A DNA stretch of 33,481 nt from Gammaproteobacteria bacterium (GTDB lineage: Bacteria > Pseudomonadota > Gammaproteobacteria > JAADHQ01): assembly GCA_013151795.1 (NCBI GenBank), contig JAADHQ010000138.1:1-33481 (forward strand), in the 5' to 3' direction. The stretch's first letter is position 1, and each line of letters opens with the position of its first letter. The notes below the pieces were generated by a model. That model saw only the letters and a list, made by a program, of their open reading frames with translations, was not told the origin of the DNA and made no database searches. Of this stretch, positions 17,673 to 25,930 are shown piece by piece. The translations under genes and the position numbers were made by a program.

Positions 17673-19034
17673 TTAAATCAGATAAATAGTCGCCAGTCCC
17701 AGAAAAGCAAGATACCCGATAACATCTGTCACGGTTGTTAATATAACACTACCTGCTAGTGCCGGATCGATTCCCATGCCACGTAAAACCAGCGGGATTG
17801 TAACACCGGCAAGGGCGGCGATGATGAGATTGATCAGCATGGCTGCGGCGATAAATGCACCTATCATGATGTCACCAAACCAGAGAATTGCAATACCGGC
17901 AACGATTAGTGCCCAGATCACGCCGTTTAATGAACCGACGGCTGCTTCCTTGTATAACAACCATTTTGAGTTGGATTTACCAATGTGTCCTAATGCCATA
18001 CCGCGTATAACCAGTGTGAGTGTTTGCGTGCCGGCAATACCACCCATGCTGGCAGCGATTGGCATGAGTACAGCAAGTGCAACAACTTTTTCCAGTGTTA
18101 CCTGGAATAGGCCAATAACCCAGGCCGCCAGAAAAGCAGTTAAGAGGTTAATACCCAGCCAGAGTGCGCGACGTTTTGCACTGGAGATAACAGGTGCAAA
18201 AATATCGTCTTCTTCATGTAGTCCAGCCATACTCATTAGTGAGTGATCCGCTTCGTCACGAATGACGTCAACTACATCATCAATGGTTATCCTGCCAAGC
18301 AAACGACTTTCTTCATTAACGACAGCGGCAGAGATGAGGTCGCGTTTTTCAAACAAGTGTGCAACTTCATGAGCAGGTATATTTACGCTGATTGGTTTTA
18401 TTTCGGTATCCATTACTTCGGCGACTGTTTGTGAAGGATCACTGGTCAGTATTCTCGATAATGCCAATGAACCCAGATACATATCAAAGCGATTGACTAC
18501 AATCAGGTTGTCTGTGAATTCAGGCAGGTCACCACGCAGTCGCAGGTAACGTAAAACAACATCCAGGGTTACGTCGGCACGAACAGTGATGGTATCTGTG
18601 TTCATGAGGCCGCCGGCGCTATCTTCCGGATAGGATAAAACAGACTCCAGTCGGGAGCGATCCTGTTTATCCATTGAATGGAGAACTTCCTTGATGACCA
18701 TGTCAGGCAGATCATTGAGTAAGTCTGCGAGGTCATCCATGTCCATGCCGTCGGTTGCGGCAATGAGCTCTTCATTATCCATGCCTTTAATCAGACCAGC
18801 ACGGACTTCGTCATTAACTTGCAGGAGTATGTCACCCTCATCCTTCATATCAACCATGTTCCAGACAAACTGGCGTTCGGTTGAGGGCAGTGACTCGAGA
18901 ATATGTGCTATTTCAGCCGGGTGGAGGTCTGAAAGCATGGTCCAGACATGCTGGTTGCGGCCTGCTCTTAATGCCTCCCGTAGCGACGCAATGCGCGCTT
19001 CTGCATTTTTATCAGTTTGGGCTACGTCAGTCAT
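17673..19034 (-). CDS. mgtE: Magnesium transporter MgtE
   Basis: MgtE is a dimeric inner-membrane Mg2+ channel that closes when its cytosolic domains bind Mg2+. The domains are in the standard order: an acidic helical N domain (about residues 1-130), a CBS pair (about 135-260) and five membrane helices (about 285-453). The pore aspartate expected in the last helix region is Asp437 in TTVTDVIGYLAFLGLA. The segment GGIAGTQTLTLVIRG replaces the GGNTGNQ-type sequence of Thermus MgtE. I believe this is usual in gammaproteobacterial members. The length is 453 residues. It lies 182 bases after ptsI on the same strand with a possible promoter of its own, and is convergent with pmbA. Confidence 0.95.
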   Translation of the reverse strand: MTDVAQTDKNAEARIASLREALRAGRNQHVWTMLSDLHPAEIAHILESLPSTERQFVWNMVDMKDEGDILLQVNDEVRAGLIKGMDNEELIAATDGMDMDDLADLLNDLPDMVIKEVLHSMDKQDRSRLESVLSYPEDSAGGLMNTDTITVRADVTLDVVLRYLRLRGDLPEFTDNLIVVNRFDMYLGSLALSRILTSDPSQTVAEVMDTEIKPISVNIPAHEVAHLFEKRDLISAAVVNEESRLLGRITIDDVVDVIRDEADHSLMSMAGLHEEDDIFAPVISSAKRRALWLGINLLTAFLAAWVIGLFQVTLEKVVALAVLMPIAASMGGIAGTQTLTLVIRGMALGHIGKSNSKWLLYKEAAVGSLNGVIWALIVAGIAILWFGDIMIGAFIAAAMLINLIIAALAGVTIPLVLRGMGIDPALAGSVILTTVTDVIGYLAFLGLATIYLI

Positions 19035-19083
19035 GGATTATTAACTCTTTTGCTAAGTCTTTCTTTTTATGCAGATGAATGAA

Positions 19084-19112
19084 AGTGTAACCATAAATCA
19101 GGAGCAGGTCTA
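19084..19112 (-). promoter_or_regulatory. Possible sigma-70 promoter for mgtE
   Basis: On the minus strand, TAGACC (19112-19107) and TACACT (19089-19084) stand 17 bases apart, each matching 4 of 6 consensus bases, in the 182-base gap between ptsI and mgtE. The predicted leader is about 45 bases, too short for an M-box Mg2+ riboswitch. No other structure was recognised in this gap apart from an AT-rich near-duplicate (GAAAATAT...CTATA) at about 19188-19215. Confidence 0.4.
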
Positions 19113-19216
19113 TTAAAATGAAATAATTCAGAAAATAGAGTGAGGATAATCCTGTTTGGGTTGGTTGTTAAAAATATTGAAGCACGGGAAAATATTGCTA
19201 TAGAAAATATCTATAT

Positions 19217-20956
19217 TTAATGTATTTTTTTGTTCATCATTTCAATTTTTGAGAGGGCCTCTTCCGCATGCTCACTCTGCAAGATAGCAAGGCCTGCTTT
19301 TCTCAGATTATCTATACGTGAGTGGGTAATGACATCCTTCACTTCAAGAATTGTATTGGCCTGCATGCTGAATTCGCGCAAGCCAAGCCCGAGTAACAAA
19401 CGCGTATAGACGGGGTCGCCGGCCATTTCCCCGCACATTGCAACAGGTATTCGAGCACGCTTGCCTGCTTTGATTACCTGATGGATTAATCGCAGAACAG
19501 ATGGGTGGCACGGACTGTATAAATAATTAACTTCTTCATCAATACGGTCAATTGCAAGAGTGTACTGAATCAGATCGTTGGTGCCAATTGACAGGAAATC
19601 CAGATGTTTCGCAAACAAGTAGGACGAAATAGCCGCAGCCGGGATTTCTATCATGCCACCGATTTGCATATGATCATCAAATGCATGACCTTGTTGTCTG
19701 AGTTCGCGTTTTACATCATCAAGAATTTTAAAAACCTGATGAATCTCTTGAGTATTAGATAACATGGGGATCATCATGCGTACCTGGCCTTTTGCCGAAG
19801 CACGTAATATAGCGCGTAATTGTGGCCGAAAAAGTTCCGGGTTATTCAGGCATAATCTTATTGCTCGTAACCCCAGTGCTGGATTGGTAGGGCAATCTTC
19901 ATTCTTGATATTTTTTAGTGGTTTGTCAGCACCCAGATCAAGTGTGCGGATGGTGACCGGACGGCCTTGCATGGTTGATACCATTGCCATGTATGTCTCA
20001 TATTGTTCGTTTTCATCAGGCAGGGTATCTCTGTTCATGAACAGAAATTCTGTTCGATACAAACCGATTCCATCGATATTATAATCATGTAAGGTTTGCA
20101 TATCTTCAGGGAGTTCGGCATTTGCAAGCAAGTGTATGGGAACCTGGTCTAATGTGATGGATGGTTTATCTTTTAATTTGTTCAGTGATGAGTAATAGTC
20201 CTGATAGGCTTGTTGCCTGTTTTTATAATCGGCCTCAATTTCCTTATTTGCATCGATCAGTACCGTGCCTTGCTCGCCATCAATAATAATATGATCATTA
20301 TTCTGGAGGTAACGCTTGGCATTATGGATGCCGACAATGGCCGGTAATTTAAGGCTACGAGCCAGTATTGCAGTATGAGAAAGAGGGCCACCTGATTCGG
20401 TTATAAACCCGGCTATTCCCTGATGATGAAGCATGACAATGTCAGCAGGCGTTAAGTCATCAGCAATGATGATTTTTGTATGCAAGGTCTGGATGTCTTC
20501 CTGGGCGGGCATATCTTCTTCAAGTAAAATTCTTAATATGCGATTCACAACGTGGATAACGTCATCTTTCCTTGTTTTCAGGTAGGCATCGTTCATTTGA
20601 TCAAACACTTCAACCAGAGAGTCGAGTTGAAGTTTTAATGCCCATTCTGCATTGCATTTTTTAGTTCGAATTAATTGCGTAGGGGCTTCAGTTAGTGCAG
20701 GGTCATCCATCATAAGCAAATGGGTGTCGATAAAAGCAGCAATATCCAGAGGCGTTGAGTGGGGAATTTTTTCCTGTATTTTATTTAATTGAGCGCGTGC
20801 AATCTTTAGTGCATGTTCGAGCCGTTGGATTTCATTTTCAATTTCTGCATCAGTAATGCAGGCTTCATGAATATCGGGTTGACCACGTTCAAGTTTATAG
20901 GCGCGACCAATGGCTATACCCCTTGATACTGCGATGCCTTTTATAGATATTGTCAT
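19217..20956 (-). CDS. ptsI: PTS enzyme I (phosphoenolpyruvate-protein phosphotransferase)
   Basis: Enzyme I takes phosphate from PEP and passes it to HPr. The phosphorylated histidine is His194 in GGPLSHTAILAR. The PEP-binding barrel shows GLYRTEFLFMNR, TIRTLDLGADKPL, FLSIGTNDLIQY and the catalytic cysteine Cys508 in AMCGEMAGDP. The 579-residue length matches plain EI (E. coli 575). There is no N-terminal GAF domain, so it is not the PtsP form. It lies 31 bases after ptsH and ends the tight hprK-rapZ-EIIA-ptsH-ptsI run. No EIIB or EIIC is encoded here, which points to a regulatory rather than a transport role. Confidence 0.95.
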   Translation of the reverse strand: MTISIKGIAVSRGIAIGRAYKLERGQPDIHEACITDAEIENEIQRLEHALKIARAQLNKIQEKIPHSTPLDIAAFIDTHLLMMDDPALTEAPTQLIRTKKCNAEWALKLQLDSLVEVFDQMNDAYLKTRKDDVIHVVNRILRILLEEDMPAQEDIQTLHTKIIIADDLTPADIVMLHHQGIAGFITESGGPLSHTAILARSLKLPAIVGIHNAKRYLQNNDHIIIDGEQGTVLIDANKEIEADYKNRQQAYQDYYSSLNKLKDKPSITLDQVPIHLLANAELPEDMQTLHDYNIDGIGLYRTEFLFMNRDTLPDENEQYETYMAMVSTMQGRPVTIRTLDLGADKPLKNIKNEDCPTNPALGLRAIRLCLNNPELFRPQLRAILRASAKGQVRMMIPMLSNTQEIHQVFKILDDVKRELRQQGHAFDDHMQIGGMIEIPAAAISSYLFAKHLDFLSIGTNDLIQYTLAIDRIDEEVNYLYSPCHPSVLRLIHQVIKAGKRARIPVAMCGEMAGDPVYTRLLLGLGLREFSMQANTILEVKDVITHSRIDNLRKAGLAILQSEHAEEALSKIEMMNKKIH

Positions 20957-20987
20957 ATGACAAACCCCGGTGGTTAAAAAAGTAAAT

Positions 20988-21257
20988 CTATTCGTCTTCT
21001 CCGAACCGGCTTTGAATTAATTGATGCAATTCTTCAGATGATTGAATTTCATCATCTCCAGTGGCAATCAGGACCAATTCTGTTCCTTTTGATGCAGCCA
21101 GCATCATGACGCCCATGATGCTTTTACCGTTTACTTCCTGGTTATTTTTTTTCAGGGATATATCTGAAGCGAACTTTGATGCAAGCGTAACAAATTTAGC
21201 TGCTGCTCTTGCATGCAAACCCAGTTTATTAATGATGATTACTTTTGTTTCTAACAT
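20988..21257 (-). CDS. ptsH: Phosphocarrier protein HPr
   Basis: HPr shuttles phosphate from EI to EIIA proteins. The 89-residue protein has both regulatory sites: His15 in GLHARAA, which EI phosphorylates, and Ser46 in NGKSIMGVMMLAA, the site used by HPr kinase/phosphorylase. The presence of hprK three genes away supports Ser46 being used. The ATG overlaps the stop of the upstream EIIA gene by 7 bases, so translation is probably coupled. The C-terminus is slightly longer and more acidic than E. coli HPr. Without an EIIC in the window, the likely targets are the two EIIA proteins encoded beside it. Confidence 0.95.
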   Translation of the reverse strand: MLETKVIIINKLGLHARAAAKFVTLASKFASDISLKKNNQEVNGKSIMGVMMLAASKGTELVLIATGDDEIQSSEELHQLIQSRFGEDE

Positions 21258-21646
21258 AATGGTTTACAAATCATGATGCCATCCTTGCCTCCGGAACGGG
21301 CTTTTTCTGCGAGTTGATTAAGGTTGAGTCTTGGGTAATTAAGCACGCGTATCAGCATGGGTAAATTAACACCTGAAATAACGCGTATGTTATATTCTTT
21401 ACTGAGATGATTGGCGACATTGCTGGGAGTAGAGCCATACATATCAGTTAGTATAATTACGCCATCGCCACTATCCAGATTAGCAATCCGGCTGGAGGCT
21501 TCTGTTCGAGCATCTTCCAGATTACAGTCATTATGAATAGCATAGTGATCAGTTTTTAACGGGCATGTTCCAAGCATGGCTGTTACTGTTTCGAGCAACT
21601 GCTGGCCGATGTTGTTATGAGTGATAATTAATAATCCTACACTCAT
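21251..21646 (-). CDS. PTS system fructose/mannose-family EIIA component
   Basis: This 131-residue protein is an EIIA of the mannose/sorbose family. The phosphorylatable histidine is His10 in LLIITHNNIG. The second signature DMYGSTPSN is near residues 69-77, where sugar-specific members have a DLFGGTPxN-type sequence. It stands alone, without EIIB, EIIC or EIID, as in the hprK-containing PTS branches of several proteobacteria, so a sensory or regulatory output is more likely than sugar uptake. It overlaps rapZ by 4 bases upstream and ptsH by 7 bases downstream. The C-terminus ends CKPLC. I cannot name a specific partner. Confidence 0.88.
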   Translation of the reverse strand: MSVGLLIITHNNIGQQLLETVTAMLGTCPLKTDHYAIHNDCNLEDARTEASSRIANLDSGDGVIILTDMYGSTPSNVANHLSKEYNIRVISGVNLPMLIRVLNYPRLNLNQLAEKARSGGKDGIMICKPLC

Positions 21647-22500
21647 GATATTTCCCTGTGACGCACCATTGTGTTGTCACGTTCCTGACTGAAGTAGCTA
21701 TTGAGCGCTTCAGCCATGTATACAGAGCGGTGTTGACCACCTGTACAGCCTATCGCAATAGTCATGTAACTTCGGTTTTCCTGTTCGAAACGGGGTATCC
21801 ATATATCGAGAAATTCAATAATTTGTTGTTTCATTTCACCGACCCACGCTTGACTGTCCAGGTATTGTATAACCTTTTTATCCTTACCTGTGAGGGGTCT
21901 TAGTGAAGCTTCCCAGTGTGGGTTAGGCAAGCAACGGGTATCGAAGATAAAGTCGGCATCGCTGGGCGGGCCGTGTTTAAAGCCGAAAGATTGAAATAAT
22001 ATGGACATGGATTCAGATCGTTTGTCGACAACGCGGTTTCTGACCAGTTCACGTAACTGATAAATATTGGTGTGAGTCGTGTCGATTAGTAAATCTGCTT
22101 GCGAAGCAATCGGAAGCAGTAATTCTTTTTCTATCAGGATAGCATCAGATAATGAAATATCATCAGTGGTTAATGGATGTTTTCGGCGAGTTTCACTAAA
22201 GCGTTTTAAAAGTGTATTGTCATCTGCTTTAAGGTAGAAGATATCAACGCTAAGATCAGATTGCGAAAGGTCTCTGGCTAATTCAGGAAATTCTTTTAAA
22301 TCCTGATGGCTATTTCTGGCATCAATGCCAACAGCAACCAGTGTATGACTCTTCCCCCAGTCATCCTGTAGTTGTTCTACCAGTGCGGGCAGCATGCCTA
22401 TGGGCATGTTATCTATACAATAGTAATCGAGGTCTTCGAGTGTGTTCAATGCAATGCTCTTTCCGGATCCTGACAGGCCACTGATAATAATTAGTTTCAT
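21643..22500 (-). CDS. rapZ: RNase adapter / nucleotide-binding protein RapZ
   Basis: RapZ has an N-terminal P-loop domain (GLSGSGKS at residues 8-15, next to DNMP) and a C-terminal domain with GCTGGQHRSVYMAE near residue 255. In E. coli it binds glucosamine-6-phosphate and guides RNase E to the GlmZ small RNA. Outside enterics the role is less clear. The 285-residue length is standard. It overlaps hprK and the EIIA gene by 4 bases each, so all three are probably translationally coupled. I saw no GlmY- or GlmZ-like RNA gene in the window. The hprK-rapZ-EIIA-ptsH order also recalls Gram-positive and beta-proteobacterial clusters. Confidence 0.94.
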   Translation of the reverse strand: MKLIIISGLSGSGKSIALNTLEDLDYYCIDNMPIGMLPALVEQLQDDWGKSHTLVAVGIDARNSHQDLKEFPELARDLSQSDLSVDIFYLKADDNTLLKRFSETRRKHPLTTDDISLSDAILIEKELLLPIASQADLLIDTTHTNIYQLRELVRNRVVDKRSESMSILFQSFGFKHGPPSDADFIFDTRCLPNPHWEASLRPLTGKDKKVIQYLDSQAWVGEMKQQIIEFLDIWIPRFEQENRSYMTIAIGCTGGQHRSVYMAEALNSYFSQERDNTMVRHREIS

Positions 22501-23447
22501 TGGATGCTTTTCCGAAGTAGTTCGCTTTGACGTTGAATAAAATCTTCTGCTGCATCATATCCTTTTTGTAACAACATATGGTTACGCACCGCGGTCTCTA
22601 CGGCAATAGCAAGGTTACGCCCTGGAGCGACAGGTAATGTTATTTCCGGGATATTCACATTCAGTACATTTCGATAATGTTTTGATCCTCGAAGCCTGTC
22701 TACGGCATGTAATTGTTCTTCGTTCATTTCTTTCAGGGCGATAATAAGGCGAAGATACTTACTGGGTTTGACGGCACTATCACCAAATATAGAGCAGATA
22801 TTCAGTATTCCTAATCCTCTTACTTCAAGGAATTCACGCAGGAGTTCCGGGCAGTTGCCATTAACAATGTCTGGCGCAATACGAGAAAACTCCGGGGCAT
22901 CATCAGCAACCAGACGATGACCTCGACTGATAAGTTCGAGTGCCAGTTCGCTTTTTCCCACGCCACTACTGCCTGTTAATAAAACGCCGCTGCCCATTAC
23001 TTCCATGAATACGCCATGTATGACGGTTGAATCAGCTAATGCCCTGCCAAGGTGATATTGGAAATGATTAATGACTTCCTGGCTATTCTTTAGTGCAGTG
23101 TACAAAGGGATGTGATTTCGGTCAGCTAATATTAAAAAATCATGGGGGGCAGCTTGTCCACCTGTAATGACAACCATTACCGTACGTTCTTCCATGAAAA
23201 TCTGTTTTGCACAATCGCTTCTGGAGTTTTTACCCAGTTTTTCCAGATAAGTCAGTTCGCTTTTACCCAGTACCTGAATTTTATTAGGGTGAATAAAATT
23301 CAGGTGTCCGATCAAGGCCAAAGGACGGTCACCTTTTACGGTTTCTTGTTTGATAACGCGTTGGTCACCCCCTTCACCTGCTTTGCATTCAAGTTCCAGA
23401 AGTTTTTGCAATTTCTCTACAATGACTTGTACGCTGGTATCATTCAT
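22497..23447 (-). CDS. hprK: HPr kinase/phosphorylase
   Basis: HprK phosphorylates HPr on Ser46 with ATP or pyrophosphate and can reverse the reaction. The Walker A motif GSSGVGKS is at residues 159-166, preceded by VIHGVFMEVMG with the catalytic His144. The family signature EVRGLGILNI follows near residue 210. The N-terminal domain of about 130 residues is present, so it is a full-length protein of 316 residues rather than the truncated alphaproteobacterial form. It lies 8 bases after ptsN and overlaps rapZ by 4 bases. Enteric gammaproteobacteria lack this gene, so its retention here is informative about lineage. Confidence 0.95.
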   Translation of the reverse strand: MNDTSVQVIVEKLQKLLELECKAGEGGDQRVIKQETVKGDRPLALIGHLNFIHPNKIQVLGKSELTYLEKLGKNSRSDCAKQIFMEERTVMVVITGGQAAPHDFLILADRNHIPLYTALKNSQEVINHFQYHLGRALADSTVIHGVFMEVMGSGVLLTGSSGVGKSELALELISRGHRLVADDAPEFSRIAPDIVNGNCPELLREFLEVRGLGILNICSIFGDSAVKPSKYLRLIIALKEMNEEQLHAVDRLRGSKHYRNVLNVNIPEITLPVAPGRNLAIAVETAVRNHMLLQKGYDAAEDFIQRQSELLRKSIQ

Positions 23448-23455
23448 CTGTATAT

Positions 23456-23926
23456 TTAATCTGTATTTTGATTATTTGATTGGTCTATTAGCAATTGTAG
23501 TAGTTGTTCTTCAGTGTTGCTTGCTCTGAGCTTGTCGCAGAACGCTTCATTGCTGAATATTTTTGCTAATTGAGCCAGTATCTCAAGATGTTCATCTGTA
23601 AAGTGGTCAGGAACCAGCAGACAAAACAGCAAATCAGTTGGCAGATTATCGATTGCATCAAAGTCGATGGACTGTTTGAGCTTGATAAATGCACCAATAG
23701 CAGTTTTCCGTCCGGGTAAGCGCGCATGAGGTAATGCCACACCGTGTCCCAGGCCAGTACTGCCCAGTCGTTCACGATTAATGAGGCTTTCAAAGATCCC
23801 TTCTTCACTGATATCGGATGATTCCGATACCAGCAAAGCGCTTAATGCTTCCAGTACCTTTTTTTTACTTTGGGCGCTATTATCACAGTTGATCCTGTCG
23901 AGTGTGATAAGGTCTGTAATTTTCAT
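23456..23926 (-). CDS. ptsN: PTS EIIA-Ntr (nitrogen regulatory)
   Basis: EIIA-Ntr is a regulatory phosphoacceptor. In E. coli its unphosphorylated form controls potassium transport and other targets. The active-site histidine is His67 in GHGVALPHARLPG. The length is 156 residues (E. coli 163). It sits between hpf and hprK, 21 bases after the former, within the classical rpoN-hpf-ptsN cluster. In this genome it could be charged by the plain EI and HPr encoded downstream, because no PtsP/NPr pair is visible in the window. The start at 23926 (complement) fits the family N-terminus. Confidence 0.95.
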   Translation of the reverse strand: MKITDLITLDRINCDNSAQSKKKVLEALSALLVSESSDISEEGIFESLINRERLGSTGLGHGVALPHARLPGRKTAIGAFIKLKQSIDFDAIDNLPTDLLFCLLVPDHFTDEHLEILAQLAKIFSNEAFCDKLRASNTEEQLLQLLIDQSNNQNTD

Positions 23927-23947
23927 GGATAAGACTCTTTATTCTCT

Positions 23948-24244
23948 CTAACGTTTATGATGGTTAGTTAATTTTTCTTTGTGTTTTTTCACCTGTCTGT
24001 CAAGCTTATAGATCAGACCGTCAATGGCAGCATACATATCTTCCTGTGTGTCTTCAGCAAATATATTTGTTCCACTCAAGTGCACAGTCGCTTCAGCTTT
24101 CTGGCGAAGTTTTTCGACACTTAAGATAACGTTTACATCCACAACCTGGTCAAAGTGGCGTTCCAGTTTTTCCAGTTTGCTTTCAACATAGCTACGTAGT
24201 GAATCAGTAAGTTCTACATGATGCCCTGTTATATTGACTTGCAT
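23948..24244 (-). CDS. hpf: Ribosome hibernation-promoting factor, short form
   Basis: HPF binds the 30S decoding region and, with RMF in enterics, promotes inactive 100S ribosome dimers in stationary phase. This 98-residue protein is the short form, consisting only of the S30AE domain. It has the MQVNITGHHVELTDSLRSYV start, the basic EKLERHF and AEATVHLSG segments, and a lysine- and histidine-rich tail. There is no long C-terminal dimerisation domain. It lies 24 bases after rpoN and 21 bases before ptsN, the standard order. RsfS, which acts on the other subunit, is encoded at 6173. Confidence 0.95.
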   Translation of the reverse strand: MQVNITGHHVELTDSLRSYVESKLEKLERHFDQVVDVNVILSVEKLRQKAEATVHLSGTNIFAEDTQEDMYAAIDGLIYKLDRQVKKHKEKLTNHHKR

Positions 24245-24268
24245 TTCAGACTCCTTTATTTACTTGAA

Positions 24269-25753
24269 TTATACCAATCTTTTGCGTTCATTGGATGATG
24301 GAATAAGCATGGCTTCACGGTATTTTGTGATGGTTCGCCTTGCTACTTTAATACCTTGTTTTAATAATAAATCCGCAATTTTGCTGTCACTTAACGGTTT
24401 TTTCGGGCTTTCGGCACCGATGAGTTTCTTGATGATGGCGCGTATTGCGGTAGCAGAACAGACGCCTCCTTCGGTAGTGCTGACATGGCTCGAGAAGAAG
24501 TATTTAAACTCAAAAATACCATTAGGTGTATGCATATATTTTTGCGTTGTTACTCGGGATATAGTGGACTCATGCATTTCAACTGCTTCGGCCACGTCCC
24601 TGAGTACAAGCGGACGCATGGCCTCATCTCCATACTCAAGAAACCCTCGTTGCCGTTCAACAATACAACGACCAACCTTGAGCAATGTTTCATTGCGGCT
24701 CTGCAGACTTTTTAAAAACCAGCGAGCCTCCTGTAAATGATTGCGTAGTGAATTGGTATCATCGCTTGTGTCTGTCCTGCGAATCAATCCGGCATATTGC
24801 TGATTAATGCGAATACGGGGCATGGTGTCCGGGTTTAACTCCACAGTCCAGATACCTTTGATTTTTTTAACCATTACATCCGGTACGACGTATTCAGTTT
24901 TTGTGGGCGCAACATCGGCGCCAGGGCGAGGGTTTAATGATTGAACCAGTTCGATTACTTTGGTCAGGTCTTCCTGACTGATACGCATTTGTCGTATTAT
25001 CTTATTGAAATTATGACTACCCAGGGTATCAAGATGTTGTTGTACGAGAATGATTGTGGGTTTTAAAAATGCTGTATCCGGGGGCAGGTGTTGTAGTTGT
25101 ACCAGCAGACATTCGCTGAGTGTTCTTGCGCCAACGCCTAATGGGTCAAATTGTTGAATGCGACGCAAGACGGCTTCAACCTCGTCAAACTCAACAGGTT
25201 CATCCTCGGCATCCATGCGTTGATTCAAGCCCTGATGAATATCATCGAGAGGGGTGTGTAAATAGCCGTCATCATCAATAGCATCTATCAACGCTACTGC
25301 AATGGCCCTGTCAGTATCCGAGAAGGGCGTTAATTGCATTTGCCAGGTCAGGTGTTCTTGCAGGGTTTCGGTTAATGAATCGGCACTTTCCCATTGGTCC
25401 TGAAAACTGTCACTTGAGGGCTGGGAATAGGAAGTTGAACCATCATAGACATCATCCCAGTTACTGTCTGTCGGGAGCTCATCGGGCATTTCATTTTTAC
25501 TGGTGAGTTCGGCAGTGTCGGTATTGGATTGGTTGTCTACATTATCCTTGTTTGTTTCTTCGGGTTTTTGTGAGTCTGTTTCTTTGGCTGTATTATTTTC
25601 TTCTTCCACTTCGAGCATGAAGTTGGATTCGAGTACATTCTGGATTTCTAGCTGAAGTTCAATTGTTGATAGTTGTAACAGTTTGATTGCCTGTTGCAAC
25701 TGGGGGGTCATGTGTAAACCTTGCTCATGACCAAGATAGAGTGATTGCTTCAT
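24269..25753 (-). CDS. rpoN: RNA polymerase sigma-54 factor
   Basis: Sigma-54 directs RNA polymerase to -24/-12 promoters and needs AAA+ activators. Region I is the glutamine-rich start MKQSLYLGHEQGLHMTPQLQ. Region II is long and acidic (about residues 45-120). The C-terminal part carries the core-binding region, a helix-turn-helix and the RpoN box ARRTITKYRE shortly before the end. The chosen start, ATG at 25753 (complement), gives 494 residues. An in-frame TTG two codons earlier is less likely because homologues begin MKQ. It lies 177 bases from lptB with a possible promoter and a small palindrome in between. It heads the hpf-ptsN-hprK part of the cluster. Confidence 0.96.
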   Translation of the reverse strand: MKQSLYLGHEQGLHMTPQLQQAIKLLQLSTIELQLEIQNVLESNFMLEVEEENNTAKETDSQKPEETNKDNVDNQSNTDTAELTSKNEMPDELPTDSNWDDVYDGSTSYSQPSSDSFQDQWESADSLTETLQEHLTWQMQLTPFSDTDRAIAVALIDAIDDDGYLHTPLDDIHQGLNQRMDAEDEPVEFDEVEAVLRRIQQFDPLGVGARTLSECLLVQLQHLPPDTAFLKPTIILVQQHLDTLGSHNFNKIIRQMRISQEDLTKVIELVQSLNPRPGADVAPTKTEYVVPDVMVKKIKGIWTVELNPDTMPRIRINQQYAGLIRRTDTSDDTNSLRNHLQEARWFLKSLQSRNETLLKVGRCIVERQRGFLEYGDEAMRPLVLRDVAEAVEMHESTISRVTTQKYMHTPNGIFEFKYFFSSHVSTTEGGVCSATAIRAIIKKLIGAESPKKPLSDSKIADLLLKQGIKVARRTITKYREAMLIPSSNERKRLV

Positions 25754-25772
25754 ATTCAAGTTAAATCCAAGT

Positions 25773-25786
25773 GATCAAAATTGATC
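25773..25786 (-). promoter_or_regulatory. Small palindrome in the rpoN leader
   Basis: GATCAA and TTGATC are inverted around two bases, ending 20 bases upstream of the rpoN ATG. It could be an operator or a weak hairpin near the ribosome-binding site, which itself is poor. A six-base arm in AT-rich DNA can arise by chance. Confidence 0.25.
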
Positions 25787-25810
25787 TACTCTTCTTATTT
25801 TACTGCATTT

Positions 25811-25838
25811 ATTATGCCAGTACAGGGCGATTGACCAT
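25811..25838 (-). promoter_or_regulatory. Possible extended -10 promoter for rpoN
   Basis: On the minus strand, TGG followed by CATAAT (25819-25811) forms an extended -10 in the 177-base lptB-rpoN gap. The best upstream -35 is poor (TGGTCA or ATGGTC, 15-16 bases away). The gap is otherwise AT-rich with no other recognised element. Confidence 0.3.
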
Positions 25839-25930
25839 TTTTTTGAAAAATATTTTTTTGTTAAGTATCAGATTAAAACAGTCTGTTTTTGTTGTTACTC
25901 ATATTCATACATCGACAATAAAACGCAGAA

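Noticed and set aside
17776-18246. 156-codon plus-strand open frame inside mgtE
   Set aside because: It is exactly antisense to the CBS and membrane part of a well-recognised MgtE, has no family features, and its composition (MPRKTSGIVTPARAAMMRL) is typical of a shadow frame.
19035-19216. M-box magnesium riboswitch before mgtE
   Set aside because: The gap is 182 bases and AT-rich, the best promoter leaves only about 45 bases of leader, and none of the conserved M-box core could be recognised.
19217-20956. ptsI as PtsP (EI-Ntr)
   Set aside because: The protein begins directly with the EI N-terminal domain (GIAVSRGIAIG) and at 579 residues has no room for the GAF domain that defines PtsP.
21658-21903. 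81-codon plus-strand open frame antisense to rapZ
   Set aside because: It lies entirely over the conserved RapZ C-terminal domain on the opposite strand and has no recognised family features.
24234-24740. 168-codon plus-strand open frame antisense to the end of rpoN
   Set aside because: It covers the conserved C-terminus and RpoN box of sigma-54 on the other strand and shows no recognisable domain or ribosome-binding site.
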